Shown piece by piece: positions 43,694 to 52,545 of a DNA stretch of 64,000 nt (the stretch's first letter is position 1; every line of letters begins with the position of its first letter). The stretch is from an uncultured Clostridia bacterium (GTDB lineage: Bacteria > Bacillota > Clostridia > Oscillospirales > Ruminococcaceae). The translations under genes and the position numbers were made by a program. A model generated the notes under the pieces. The model made no database searches, was not told the DNA's origin, and was given only the letters and a program-made list of their open reading frames with translations. The stretch covers positions 1 through 64,000 of the forward strand of contig CANRIA010000002.1 in assembly GCA_947630555.1 (NCBI GenBank). The letters run 5' to 3'.

Positions 43694-44773
43694 ATGTTTG
43701 AAAAGCTGAAAGCTCTTTTGGAAAAATATGACAATATAAACAAGCAGCTTATGGACAGCGAGGTCATATCCGACCAGGAGCTTTATAAAAATCTGATGAA
43801 GGAGTATAAAAACATTACTCCTATCATTGAAAAATACAAAGAGTATCTCAAAGCACAGGCGGCTTTTGACGAGGCTGTTGAGCTTTTAGATGCAGGCGGC
43901 ATGGACAAGGACTTCAAAGAAATGGTTCAGGCGCAGTATGATGAATCTAAAGAAAGCATGGCAAAGACCACCGAGGAGCTGAAAATACTTCTTTTGCCGA
44001 AAGACCCGAATGACGATAAAAACGTTATTATTGAGATACGCGGCGGCGCAGGCGGTGAAGAGGCTTCTCTGTTTGCAAATTCTCTTTACAGAATGTATAC
44101 CATGTATGCAGAGTCAAAGGGCTGGAAGATAGAAGTACTTAACGCCAACGAAACCGAGCTTGGCGGTTATAAGGAGATTTCATTCAGTATTCAGGGTGAG
44201 GGCGCGTATTCACGGCTTAAATACGAGAGCGGCGTTCACAGGGTGCAGAGAGTGCCTGAGACGGAATCGCAAGGCAGAGTGCATACATCTACTGTCACTG
44301 TCGCCGTTCTTCCCGAAGCTGAGGAAGTTGAGCTTGAGATAAACGAGGCAACAGACCTTAAAATAGACGTTTTCAGGGCATCTGGCGCAGGCGGTCAGCA
44401 TATAAACAAGACTGAATCAGCTGTGCGGATAACCTATCTTCCCACAGGGCTTGTTGTTGAATGTCAGGACGAGAGAAGCCAGTATAAAAACAAAGACAAG
44501 GCTATGCGCGTTCTGCGTTCACGGCTTTTGGAAGAAAGACAGCGCGCACAGAGCGATGAAATAGCTTCTGTAAGGCGTTCGCAGGTGGGCACGGGCGACC
44601 GCTCGGAGAGAATAAGAACGTACAATTTCCCCGAGGGCAGACTTTCAGACCACAGGATAGGTCTTACCATATACAGGCTGGAATATATTCTTAACGGAAA
44701 TTTAGATGAAGTTATTGATGCGCTTGCGACTGCCGACCAAGCGGCGAAGCTTTCCGCACAGGAAGAGGAATAA
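43694..44773 (+). CDS. prfA: Peptide chain release factor 1
   Basis: Ends translation at UAA and UAG. It is 359 residues. The codon-recognition loop is in [12 protein letters not shown] (PxT replaced by HTS-type spacing common in the family), and the catalytic GGQ is in [32 protein letters not shown] is also typical. The ATG at 43694 follows AAAGGATAG. It is 2 bases before the Sua5 gene; this prfA-Sua5 neighbourhood is usual in Firmicutes. Confidence 0.96.
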   Translation: MFEKLKALLEKYDNINKQLMDSEVISDQELYKNLMKEYKNITPIIEKYKEYLKAQAAFDEAVELLDAGGMDKDFKEMVQAQYDESKESMAKTTEELKILLLPKDPNDDKNVIIEIRGGAGGEEASLFANSLYRMYTMYAESKGWKIEVLNANETELGGYKEISFSIQGEGAYSRLKYESGVHRVQRVPETESQGRVHTSTVTVAVLPEAEEVELEINEATDLKIDVFRASGAGGQHINKTESAVRITYLPTGLVVECQDERSQYKNKDKAMRVLRSRLLEERQRAQSDEIASVRRSQVGTGDRSERIRTYNFPEGRLSDHRIGLTIYRLEYILNGNLDEVIDALATADQAAKLSAQEEE

Positions 44774-44775
44774 AA

Positions 44776-45798
44776 ATGCAGCGGTATGAAACAAAAATGC
44801 TCTCCGACAGTGACGAGGACATAGCATTAGCGGCGCAGCTTTTGAAAAGCGGCGAAGTCGTTGGCATACCTACCGAAACGGTCTATGGGCTTGCAGCAGA
44901 TGCCGAGAATGAAAGCGCGGTAAAGAAAATATTCGAGGCAAAGGGCAGACCGTCTGATAATCCGCTGATAGTGCATATTTCAGACATATCTATGCTTGAA
45001 AGGCTTGTAAGCAAGGTGTCGCCCGTGGCACTTAAATGCGCAGAGCGTTTTTGGCCCGGACCGCTGACTATTGTTATGCCAAAAAGCGATAATATTCCGT
45101 ATGTTACAAGCGGCGGACTTGACACGGTGGGAGTACGTTTTCCATCACATAAAACGGCGCAGAAGATAATTTCTGCCTGCGGAAAAGCACTTGCAGCGCC
45201 GTCTGCAAATCTTTCGGGAAGCCCCAGCCCTACGCTTGCAAAGCACGTTTTAGACGACATGAACGGGCGTATTCCTGCAATTGTTGACGGCGGCAGCTGC
45301 ACGGTCGGAGTTGAATCAACGGTAATAAGCATAGAAAATGATGTTATACGCGTGCTTCGTCCCGGTATGGTATCTGTGGATATGCTGAAAGAAGTCTGCG
45401 AAAATGTCATAGTTGACAAAGGCGTTTTAGAGCAGCTTGATATTTCGGCAAAGGTGCGCTCGCCCGGTATGAAATATAAGCATTATTCGCCTAAAGCGCA
45501 GGTATATATTATTAGGGGCAGTACGCGAGATGTGGTTACATATCTTGAAGAGCATATACATACACTGAAAGATATCGCGGTAGACTTTTGCGGCGAACTG
45601 GCAGGCGACCATGTAAGGGTTTTGCCTTACGGAAGTATAGCTAAAGAGCAGGCGCAAAATCTGTTTGCTGTGCTGAGAAAGTGCGATGACATAGGCGCTG
45701 AAAGGGTGTTTGTGCGCTGCCCCGACAAAAGCGGAGAGGGCTTAGCGGTTTATAACAGACTGCTGCGTGCGGCGGCTTTCAGAATTATTGAGGTATAA
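44776..45798 (+). CDS. Threonylcarbamoyl-AMP synthase, Sua5 type
   Basis: Makes the intermediate for t6A37 modification of ANN-decoding tRNAs. It is 340 residues: a YrdC domain to about 205 (PTETVYGLAADA, AKGRPSDNPLIVH, APSANLSGSPSPT) and a linker KVRSPGMKYKHYSPKAQV. A C-terminal Sua5 domain to the end makes it the long form. It starts 2 bases after prfA. It is followed closely by coaE. Confidence 0.94.
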   Translation: MQRYETKMLSDSDEDIALAAQLLKSGEVVGIPTETVYGLAADAENESAVKKIFEAKGRPSDNPLIVHISDISMLERLVSKVSPVALKCAERFWPGPLTIVMPKSDNIPYVTSGGLDTVGVRFPSHKTAQKIISACGKALAAPSANLSGSPSPTLAKHVLDDMNGRIPAIVDGGSCTVGVESTVISIENDVIRVLRPGMVSVDMLKEVCENVIVDKGVLEQLDISAKVRSPGMKYKHYSPKAQVYIIRGSTRDVVTYLEEHIHTLKDIAVDFCGELAGDHVRVLPYGSIAKEQAQNLFAVLRKCDDIGAERVFVRCPDKSGEGLAVYNRLLRAAAFRIIEV

Positions 45799-45819
45799 AT
45801 AAAGATCGGCGGTCATTTT

Positions 45820-46455
45820 ATGGATAACAAAACGTATGTTATAGGTCTTACGGGGCAGAGCGGCTCTGGCAAAACGCTGGTGAGCGATCACCTTAAAGAA
45901 TGCGGCTACAGCGTTATAAATGCAGATCTGGTCGCAAGGCAGGTGACTGAAACGGGAAGTGAGTGCAACAAGAGCTTGGCAAAAATATTCCCCGAATGTT
46001 TTGACGAAATGCTTTGTCTTGACAGGAGAAAACTTGGAAATATAGTATTTAGCGACGGACAGAAGCTTCAAATACTGAATGATACTATTTTTCCGTATAT
46101 AAATAAGCTTATAAAAGAGCAGATAGACATCCTTGCGCAAAGTGGTGTAAAGGTAATTGTTTTAGATGCGCCGACTCTGTTTGAGGCAGGAGCAGACAAA
46201 CTTTGCGATATTATTATAAGCGTTGTGGCAGATGATGAAGTGCGGCTTGGGCGAATACGCAGCAGGGATAAGATCAGCGACGAAAGCATTAAAGCGCGGT
46301 TTTCATCACAAAAGAGCAAGGAGTTTTATATTACGCACAGTGATATAATTCTTGAAAACAACGATGCGGCTGAAAAGCTTTTACAGCACGCTGACAGGAT
46401 ATTCGGTGATATAAAAGCACTGGCAGAGGGGCAGGCAAATGGCGAGAAAAGCTAA
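45820..46455 (+). CDS. coaE: Dephospho-CoA kinase
   Basis: Last step of coenzyme A synthesis. It is 211 residues. Walker A GQSGSGKT lies near residue 12, the acceptor-binding INADLVARQV near 35, LDAPTLFEAG near 112 and VVADDEVRLGRIRSRD near 135. The ribosome binding site is weak. Its end overlaps the lytic transglycosylase gene by 17 bases. Confidence 0.93.
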   Translation: MDNKTYVIGLTGQSGSGKTLVSDHLKECGYSVINADLVARQVTETGSECNKSLAKIFPECFDEMLCLDRRKLGNIVFSDGQKLQILNDTIFPYINKLIKEQIDILAQSGVKVIVLDAPTLFEAGADKLCDIIISVVADDEVRLGRIRSRDKISDESIKARFSSQKSKEFYITHSDIILENNDAAEKLLQHADRIFGDIKALAEGQANGEKS

Positions 46456-47005
46456 GAAGAAACGCACAAAAGCCATAATCATAGTGCCGATAATTTTTCT
46501 GCTGGCGGCTTTGGCTGCGCCGTGGCTGTGCAGGCTGTTTGTGTATCCTAAGGCTTATGAAGAATACGTTGCAAAATACAGCGGCGATTATGGCGTTGAC
46601 GAAAACTTTATATATGCTGTAATAAACACCGAGAGCGGCTTTGACGAGAATGCAAAATCAAATGTAGGCGCTATGGGGCTTATGCAGATAATGGAAGATG
46701 CATTCAAGTGGACAAAGCGGTCACTTGATGCGCAGCACACCGATATTGAGTATGGCGATATGCTCACGCCTGAGTATAACATTGAATACGGCTGCTGTAT
46801 GTTGGGATACTATTATAAAAAATACGGCTCTTATGAGCTGTCGGCGGCTGCTTACCATGCAGGCACAAATCAGGTAGACATATGGCTTGAAGATGGCACT
46901 ATAGATGCAAATGATGTTGATATTGACAATATACCGTCAGATGCAACGGCGCATTATGTAAGGAAAGTTATGAGGGCTTATGAGGCTTACAAGGCTCTCT
47001 ATTAA
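46439..47005 (+). CDS. Lytic transglycosylase, SLT family
   Basis: Cell-wall lytic enzyme of the Slt70-like fold. It is 188 residues: a basic N-terminus (ARKAKKKRTK), a single TM or signal anchor at about 12-35, then the catalytic domain with Glu in VINTESGFDENAKSNVGAMG and LMQIMEDAF, and AAYHAGTNQV. It acts outside the membrane on peptidoglycan. It overlaps coaE by 17 bases, so translation is coupled. A GAGGGGCAGG site lies inside coaE. Confidence 0.93.
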   Translation: MARKAKKKRTKAIIIVPIIFLLAALAAPWLCRLFVYPKAYEEYVAKYSGDYGVDENFIYAVINTESGFDENAKSNVGAMGLMQIMEDAFKWTKRSLDAQHTDIEYGDMLTPEYNIEYGCCMLGYYYKKYGSYELSAAAYHAGTNQVDIWLEDGTIDANDVDIDNIPSDATAHYVRKVMRAYEAYKALY

Positions 47006-47022
47006 ATAAGGGGGATAATATT

Positions 47023-48432
47023 ATGGACAACAAAGAAAGATCACAGTCGGAGATGCTGAAAGAAAAGCTGTTTTCACAAAAGAAGAACGCTTACTTTGTT
47101 TTGGAGGACAGCGAGATAAATTCGGCTTTTGAGGTTTGTGAAGAGTACAAAGACTTTATGAACAAGGCTAAAATCGAGCGCGAATTTGTAAATGAAAGCG
47201 TTAAGGCTGCAAAGGCGGCAGGCTTTACAGAGTATGAGACGGGCAAAAAGTATTCGGCAGGGGCTAAAGTTTATGTAGTAAACAGGGGCAAGGCTATGCT
47301 GCTTGCTGTAATAGGTACGCGCCCTCTGACCGACGGAATAAGGCTTGCGGCGGCGCATATTGATTCACCGCGGCTTGACCTTAAACAGCACCCTTTGTAT
47401 GAAGACAAAGAGATAGCACTGCTAAAAACGCATTACTACGGCGGAATAAAGAAGTATCAGTGGTCAACCGTTCCTATGGCGCTGCACGGCACTGTTATAA
47501 AGGCTGACGGCAGCAGCGTTGATGTGAATATCGGCGAGGACGAGGGCGACCCACAGTTTTGCGTTACTGACCTGCTTATACACCTTGCAGATGAGCAGAT
47601 GAAACGCCCTGCCGCAAAGGTCGTAAAAGGCGAGGAACTGAATATTCTTGTAGGTTCGAGACCTTTTAAAGATGACAAGGGCTCGCAGCTTGTAAAGCTT
47701 TATACTTTACAGCTGTTGAACGAGAAATACGGCATTACTGAAGACGATCTAATCTCAGCTGAGCTTGAAGCTGTGCCTGCCTGCAAAGCTGTTGATATAG
47801 GCTTTGACAGAAGCATGATAGGCGCTTACGGTCAAGATGACAAGGTTTGTGCCTTTACAGAGCTTAAAGCTATACTTGATACGAAAGACCCTGCATATAC
47901 CTGCGTTGCGGTGCTTACCGACAAGGAAGAAATAGGCAGCATGGGCAATACGGGTCTTGAAAGCGAGTATCTGCGGTACTTTATTCTCAGGTTGGCAAAT
48001 AGCTTCGGCGTTGACGGCACTGCTGTAATATCAGCCACACAGGCACTTTCTGCCGATGTTAATGCCGCGTTTGACCCGACTTTCCCTGAACCTACAGACA
48101 TAAATAACGGCTGCCGTCTTAATTACGGCGTGGCTGTTACAAAATACACAGGCGCAAGGGGCAAATCGGGCAGTTCTGATGCCTCTGCCGAATTTGTGGG
48201 CAAGGTGCGCAGGCTGTTTGATGCTAACGGCGTTGAATGGCAGACGGGTGAGCTTGGCAAGGTAGATGCAGGCGGCGGCGGAACTGTAGCACAGTATCTT
48301 GCAAACCTTGATATGGACGTTATAGACGTTGGCGTGCCTGTGCTTTCTATGCACTCGCCGTTTGAAGTTACTTCAAAAATAGACACTTATATGGCGTATA
48401 AGGCGTTCAAGGTGTTCTTTGCAGAAAAATAA
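47023..48432 (+). CDS. M18 family aminopeptidase
   Basis: Zinc aminopeptidase of the M18 (aspartyl/aminopeptidase I) family. It is 469 residues. Metal-binding and active-site motifs: AAHIDSPRLDLKQHP, VLTDKEEIGSMGNTGLES, TDINNGCRLNYG and LSMHSPFEVTSKIDTYMA. No signal peptide, so it is likely cytosolic peptide turnover. It starts 17 bases after the transglycosylase with AAGGGGGA and is the last gene before a strong terminator. Confidence 0.94.
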   Translation: MDNKERSQSEMLKEKLFSQKKNAYFVLEDSEINSAFEVCEEYKDFMNKAKIEREFVNESVKAAKAAGFTEYETGKKYSAGAKVYVVNRGKAMLLAVIGTRPLTDGIRLAAAHIDSPRLDLKQHPLYEDKEIALLKTHYYGGIKKYQWSTVPMALHGTVIKADGSSVDVNIGEDEGDPQFCVTDLLIHLADEQMKRPAAKVVKGEELNILVGSRPFKDDKGSQLVKLYTLQLLNEKYGITEDDLISAELEAVPACKAVDIGFDRSMIGAYGQDDKVCAFTELKAILDTKDPAYTCVAVLTDKEEIGSMGNTGLESEYLRYFILRLANSFGVDGTAVISATQALSADVNAAFDPTFPEPTDINNGCRLNYGVAVTKYTGARGKSGSSDASAEFVGKVRRLFDANGVEWQTGELGKVDAGGGGTVAQYLANLDMDVIDVGVPVLSMHSPFEVTSKIDTYMAYKAFKVFFAEK

Positions 48433-48446
48433 TATTTTCCTGATAC

Positions 48447-48492
48447 CCGACAGGTGAATTGCTGCATGGCAGTTTGGCTGTCGGATTTTTTT
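48447..48492 (+). terminator. Terminator of the rarA-to-peptidase operon
   Basis: CCGACAG (48447-48453) pairs with CTGTCGG (48478-48484), with an inner TTGC/GCAG stem, followed by a run of T. Confidence 0.85.
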
Positions 48493-48503
48493 AATAGAGG
48501 GTA

Positions 48504-48532
48504 TTGCCAAAAGCAATGTTGTGTGATATAAT
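48504..48532 (+). promoter_or_regulatory. Promoter of glmS
   Basis: TTGCCA, 17 bases, TATAAT. The leader from here to the start is only about 65 bases, too short for a glmS ribozyme. Confidence 0.7.
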
Positions 48533-48603
48533 ATATGTGTATTGTTGTTTGCACGGCGGCATACGCTATATATTGTGCATATTTTCAGAAAGAGGAGATA
48601 ATT

Positions 48604-50424
48604 ATGTGTGGAATAGTAGGTTATGTAGGAGCAAGAGACTGCACTCAGGTGCTTTTGGATTCGCTTGCAAAACTGGAGTACAGAGGTTATGACTCGGCAG
48701 GTATTGCAGTGCTGGATAACGATGTTATAACCACCTGCAAAGCACAGGGCAGACTGGCAAATCTTGAAGAAAGAATAAGGCAGCAGGGCGGCATAAAAGG
48801 TCACTGCGGAATAGGTCACACACGCTGGGCTACGCACGGCGAACCTTCTGATATAAACTCTCACCCTCATGGAAACGCCGTGGTTTCTATAGTTCATAAC
48901 GGAATTATCGAAAATTATAAAACTCTGAAAGAAAGACTTGAAAAGAAGGGCTACACCTTCATCAGCCAGACTGACACCGAGATAGTTGCCAAGCTGCTCG
49001 ACTATTACTACAACGGCGACCCTATTGAGGCGATTCGCAAGACGGAAGCGCGCATTGAGGGTTCGTATGCTTTGGGTATTCTTTTCAGAGATTTTCCGAA
49101 TACGGTGTATTCTATAAGAAAAGATTCTCCGCTGATAGTCGCAAAGGGCGACGGCGAGGCGTTTATAGCTTCCGACGTTCCTGCGATACTCCAGTATACA
49201 AAAGAATATTATCTGCTTGAAAGCGGTGAGATAGCCATTTTGCATGACGGCGCGGCAAGCTTTATGACTCTTGACGGCGACCCCATAGAGAAAGAGCTTC
49301 TTGTGGCTAACTGGGATATGGAAGCTGCCGAAAAAGGCGGTTACGAGCATTTTATGCTCAAAGAGATACACGAGCAGCCCACGGCAATAAAGACCACCAT
49401 TGCGCCGAGGATAGTAGACGGTATGCCCAACATTGAAGAATGCGGCGTAACGCTTGATATGCTGAAAAATTTCAAGAACATTTTCGTTGTTGCCTGCGGA
49501 ACGGCTATGCACGCAGGAATTGTAGGCAAGTATGTTATTGAAAAGCTGGCGCGTGTGTCTGTTACCGTTGACGTTGCTTCGGAGTTCAGATACAGAAACC
49601 CCATACTTTCTGCTGATGACCTTGTAATTTTGGTTTCGCAGTCGGGCGAAACGGCTGACACCAAAGAGGCGCTGAGGCTCTCAAAAGAAAGGGGAGCCAA
49701 GACCCTTGCTATTGTAAATGTAAAGGGCTCTTCAATAGCGCGTGAGGCTGACTATGTTCTGTATACCCACGCAGGCCCTGAAATTTCCGTTGCATCTACC
49801 AAGGCATATATGGTGCAGATAGCGGTGTTCTATCTTATTGCGTTTGAACTGGCATATGCAAAAGGAAAAATAGATGAAGACGAGTGCCGCAGACTTACCA
49901 AAGAGCTTTCAAGTGTGCCGAAGTTTATTGATGTTATTCTGGCGCAGAAGGATAACTGCCAGTATGTTGCATCAAAACTTGTGAATGCCGAAAACCTGCT
50001 TTATATAGGCAGAGGACTTGACTATGCGCTTAGTATGGAGGGCTCACTTAAACTTAAAGAAATATCGTATATTCACTCGGAATCGTATGCGGCAGGTGAA
50101 CTGAAACATGGTACTATCTCGCTCGTTACCGACCAGATGCCCGTTATTGCGGTTGTAACACAGAGAGATCTGTTTGACAAGACAATAAGCAACGTCAAGG
50201 AAGTCAAGGCAAGAAAAGCACAGACGTTTATAGTTACACATCAGTATATAAATATTGACGACGATGTTGCAGACTATAAGATAGGCATACCCACCATTGA
50301 CGATATGCTTATGCCTATGCTTGCGGTAGTGCCGCTTCAGCTTATTGCGTATTATACATCTGTCCTCAGGGGCAACGATGTTGATAAGCCTAGAAACCTT
50401 GCTAAATCGGTAACTGTTGAATAA
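48604..50424 (+). CDS. glmS: Glutamine-fructose-6-phosphate aminotransferase (isomerising)
   Basis: Makes glucosamine-6-phosphate for peptidoglycan. It is 606 residues. The chain begins MCGIVGYVGARD, so Cys2 becomes the N-terminal nucleophile; then GIGHTRWATHGEPSD. Two SIS sugar domains follow with ACGTAMHAGIVGK, SQSGETADTKEAL and ASTKAYMVQ. The C-terminus is DVDKPRNLAKSVTVE. The start at 48604 follows AAGAGGAG; an in-frame codon at 48535 would lie in the promoter. It is transcribed alone, between terminators. Confidence 0.97.
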   Translation: MCGIVGYVGARDCTQVLLDSLAKLEYRGYDSAGIAVLDNDVITTCKAQGRLANLEERIRQQGGIKGHCGIGHTRWATHGEPSDINSHPHGNAVVSIVHNGIIENYKTLKERLEKKGYTFISQTDTEIVAKLLDYYYNGDPIEAIRKTEARIEGSYALGILFRDFPNTVYSIRKDSPLIVAKGDGEAFIASDVPAILQYTKEYYLLESGEIAILHDGAASFMTLDGDPIEKELLVANWDMEAAEKGGYEHFMLKEIHEQPTAIKTTIAPRIVDGMPNIEECGVTLDMLKNFKNIFVVACGTAMHAGIVGKYVIEKLARVSVTVDVASEFRYRNPILSADDLVILVSQSGETADTKEALRLSKERGAKTLAIVNVKGSSIAREADYVLYTHAGPEISVASTKAYMVQIAVFYLIAFELAYAKGKIDEDECRRLTKELSSVPKFIDVILAQKDNCQYVASKLVNAENLLYIGRGLDYALSMEGSLKLKEISYIHSESYAAGELKHGTISLVTDQMPVIAVVTQRDLFDKTISNVKEVKARKAQTFIVTHQYINIDDDVADYKIGIPTIDDMLMPMLAVVPLQLIAYYTSVLRGNDVDKPRNLAKSVTVE

Positions 50425-50433
50425 TAAAGTTTT

Positions 50434-50468
50434 GCGATCCGTTCTTTTGGGCGGATCGTTTATTTTTT
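50434..50468 (+). terminator. Terminator after glmS
   Basis: CGATCCG (50435-50441) pairs with CGGATCG (50452-50458), then TTTATTTTTT. Confidence 0.8.
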
Positions 50469-50509
50469 AATAATATGTAAATTTTTTGTGAAAATCCGTT
50501 CATAATTTA

Positions 50510-50538
50510 TTGCTATATATTTCAGAATGTTTTATAAT
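50510..50538 (+). promoter_or_regulatory. Promoter of the yicC-remA-gmk-rpoZ-priA run
   Basis: TTGCTA, 17 bases, TATAAT, 38 bases before the yicC start. Confidence 0.7.
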
Positions 50539-50576
50539 ATAATTTGGTTTGATTTTTAAAGACAGGAGGAGAGGCT

Positions 50577-51455
50577 ATGCTGAAAAGTATGACAGGTTTT
50601 GGCAGAGAGAGGGTCATGCTTGATACCAAAGAGATAATAGTTGAGATAAAGTCAGTAAATTCACGCTATTATGAGTTTTCTGCAAAATACCCGCGCGCCT
50701 ATGGCTACATAGAGGATAAGCTGAAAAGTCTGCTGGCAGGAAAAATATCTCGCGGCAAAGTTGAAGTTTCGGTTTCTGTTTTCAACCGTGTGGGAACTGA
50801 TGCGGAGATAGAAATAAACGAAGCGCTTGCACGGCAGTATGTTGATGCCCTGCGCGGCGCAGGAGATAAGCTTTCTTTGGCTGATGACCTTACGCTTACG
50901 TCAATAATGCGGCTCAACGACATTTTTACTATAAAGAAAACCGTGGAGGACGAAGAAGAAGTCTGGTCGCAGATAAAGGCGGTCGCAGAGGCAGCTCTCG
51001 ATAAGTTCATACAGATGAGAACGACAGAGGGCGGCAAGATGTATGACGATATATCTTCGCGGCTTGATTTTATTGAAAAGCAGGTCGGCGAGGTGGAAAA
51101 GCTTTCGCCCGAAACCACAAAGGCTTATATGCAAAAGCTTACCGAACGCATAAGAGAGATAGTTGAGGACAGAAATATTGACGATGCTCGTGTGCTGACC
51201 GAGGCTGCGATATTCAGCGAAAAAACCGCGGTTGATGAGGAGACCGTTCGTCTTAGAAGCCATATAGCGCAGTACAGGCAGCTTTTGCAAAGCAGCGAAC
51301 CTGTGGGTAGAAAGCTTGATTTCCTCACGCAGGAGCTTAACAGAGAGGTAAATACTATAGGCTCAAAGTGTCAGGATCTTGAAATAACGAAAATTGTTGT
51401 TGATCTGAAAAGCGAGATTGAAAAGATACGCGAGCAGATACAGAACGTGGAATAG
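50577..51455 (+). CDS. yicC: YicC/YloC family endoribonuclease
   Basis: A 292-residue protein of the YicC/YloC family, metal-dependent endoribonucleases involved in RNA decay. Motifs: LKSMTGFGRERV at the N-terminus, VEIKSVNSRYYEF, and the C-terminal domain GRKLDFLTQELNREVNTIGSK. An AGGAGGAGAGG site is very strong. It is followed by remA, gmk and rpoZ, the usual Firmicutes order (yloC-remA-gmk-rpoZ). Confidence 0.94.
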   Translation: MLKSMTGFGRERVMLDTKEIIVEIKSVNSRYYEFSAKYPRAYGYIEDKLKSLLAGKISRGKVEVSVSVFNRVGTDAEIEINEALARQYVDALRGAGDKLSLADDLTLTSIMRLNDIFTIKKTVEDEEEVWSQIKAVAEAALDKFIQMRTTEGGKMYDDISSRLDFIEKQVGEVEKLSPETTKAYMQKLTERIREIVEDRNIDDARVLTEAAIFSEKTAVDEETVRLRSHIAQYRQLLQSSEPVGRKLDFLTQELNREVNTIGSKCQDLEITKIVVDLKSEIEKIREQIQNVE

Positions 51456-51467
51456 ACAGGTGGATTT

Positions 51468-51710
51468 ATGCAGCTGATAAATATAGGATACGGCAATATG
51501 GTGTCGTCGGAAAGACTGGTGGCGGTGGTAAGCCCCGATTCTGCGCCGATAAAGCGCATTATTTCCGATGCCAAGGACAGAGGACTGCTGATAGATGCAA
51601 CTTATGGCAGAAAAACGCGCTCGGTGATAGTTACCGACAGCGACCACGTTATACTTTCTGCTATAACTCCGCAGGCGGTCGGCGGTCATGTTGAAAAAGA
51701 GGAGAACTGA
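51468..51710 (+). CDS. remA: RemA family regulator (DUF370)
   Basis: Small DNA-binding activator; in Bacillus subtilis RemA turns on matrix and osmoprotection genes. It is 80 residues with the family pattern [34 protein letters not shown] and [14 protein letters not shown]. Matrix control in this organism is inferred from family only. It ends 1 base before the gmk start, with conserved neighbours yicC and gmk. Confidence 0.93.
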   Translation: MQLINIGYGNMVSSERLVAVVSPDSAPIKRIISDAKDRGLLIDATYGRKTRSVIVTDSDHVILSAITPQAVGGHVEKEEN

Positions 51711-51711
51711 T

Positions 51712-52332
51712 ATGCTGCAGGAATGTAACAAAAAAGGTATGCTATTTGTGGTTTCTGCGCCTTCTGGCGGAGGAAAGGGCACTATACTCAAAAGGGTGTT
51801 CAACGACCCCGAAATGGTGCATTATTCGGTTTCCGCTACCACGCGCGCCCCTCGTGATGAGGATAAAGACGGCGTTACCTACCACTTTATGAGCAAAGAA
51901 AAATTTCAGCAGCTTATTGATAAGGGCGAGTTTTTGGAATATGCAGAATATTGCGGCAACTACTACGGCACTTTGAAGTCGGAAGTGACTGAAAACATAG
52001 AAAGCGGCAAAGACGTTCTGTTGGAGATAGAAACAAAAGGCGCTTTCAATATAAAAAAATCCATGCCCGAAGCTGTGCTGATATTTATAATACCGCCTTC
52101 TATGAAAGAACTGCGGCGCAGGCTGACAAGGCGCGGCACAGAAGACGAGGAAACTATAAACAAACGCATGGAACAGGCTGCAAATGAGATACGTCTTGCG
52201 GAAAAATACGACCATATAATTATAAACGGCGACCTTGACGAAGCCGTTTCAGACCTTGCGGCGGTGTGCAAAGCTGCAAGAATAAAACGAAACGCAAAAA
52301 ATATTATTGACGAGGTGTTGAAAAATGCTTAG
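51712..52332 (+). CDS. gmk: Guanylate kinase
   Basis: Phosphorylates GMP to GDP. It is 206 residues. The P-loop is SAPSGGGKGTI near residue 18, the GMP-binding part has SVSATTRAPRDEDKDGVTYHF and EYAEYCGNYYGT, and the lid has RRRLTRRGTEDEE. The ATG at 51712 follows GAGGAGA at 51699-51705; an in-frame codon at 51688 lies within remA. It overlaps rpoZ by 8 bases. Confidence 0.96.
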   Translation: MLQECNKKGMLFVVSAPSGGGKGTILKRVFNDPEMVHYSVSATTRAPRDEDKDGVTYHFMSKEKFQQLIDKGEFLEYAEYCGNYYGTLKSEVTENIESGKDVLLEIETKGAFNIKKSMPEAVLIFIIPPSMKELRRRLTRRGTEDEETINKRMEQAANEIRLAEKYDHIIINGDLDEAVSDLAAVCKAARIKRNAKNIIDEVLKNA

Positions 52333-52525
52333 ACCGGCAGCATCACAGCTATTGAAAAACGGAGAGAGCCCATATTCACTGGTAATTGCAGTGGCGAAAA
52401 GGGCGAGAGAAATAACGGACGATGCCATTGAAAACAAGATACATCTTGAACAGAAGGCAGTTAAGACCGCTGTTGAAGAACTTGCAAACGGCGAATACAA
52501 GATGTACGAAAAGAAAGCTAACTAA
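52325..52525 (+). CDS. rpoZ: RNA polymerase subunit omega
   Basis: Smallest core RNA polymerase subunit, which helps fold the beta' subunit. It is 66 residues with LRPAASQLL, YSLVIAVAKRAREITD and KAVKTAVEELANGEY, matching the omega core. It overlaps the gmk end by 8 bases and lies directly before priA, the usual Firmicutes place. Confidence 0.94.
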   Translation: MLRPAASQLLKNGESPYSLVIAVAKRAREITDDAIENKIHLEQKAVKTAVEELANGEYKMYEKKAN

Positions 52526-52545
52526 ACGGGAAGAGGAGAATAGGT

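Noticed and set aside
48533-48603. glmS ribozyme in the glmS leader
   Set aside because: The leader from the predicted start site is only about 65 bases and lacks the length and pairing of the known ribozyme.
48373-49512. 379-residue minus-strand reading over the M18 peptidase and glmS
   Set aside because: It spans two clearly coding genes and a terminator on the other strand; composition is typical of a shadow reading.
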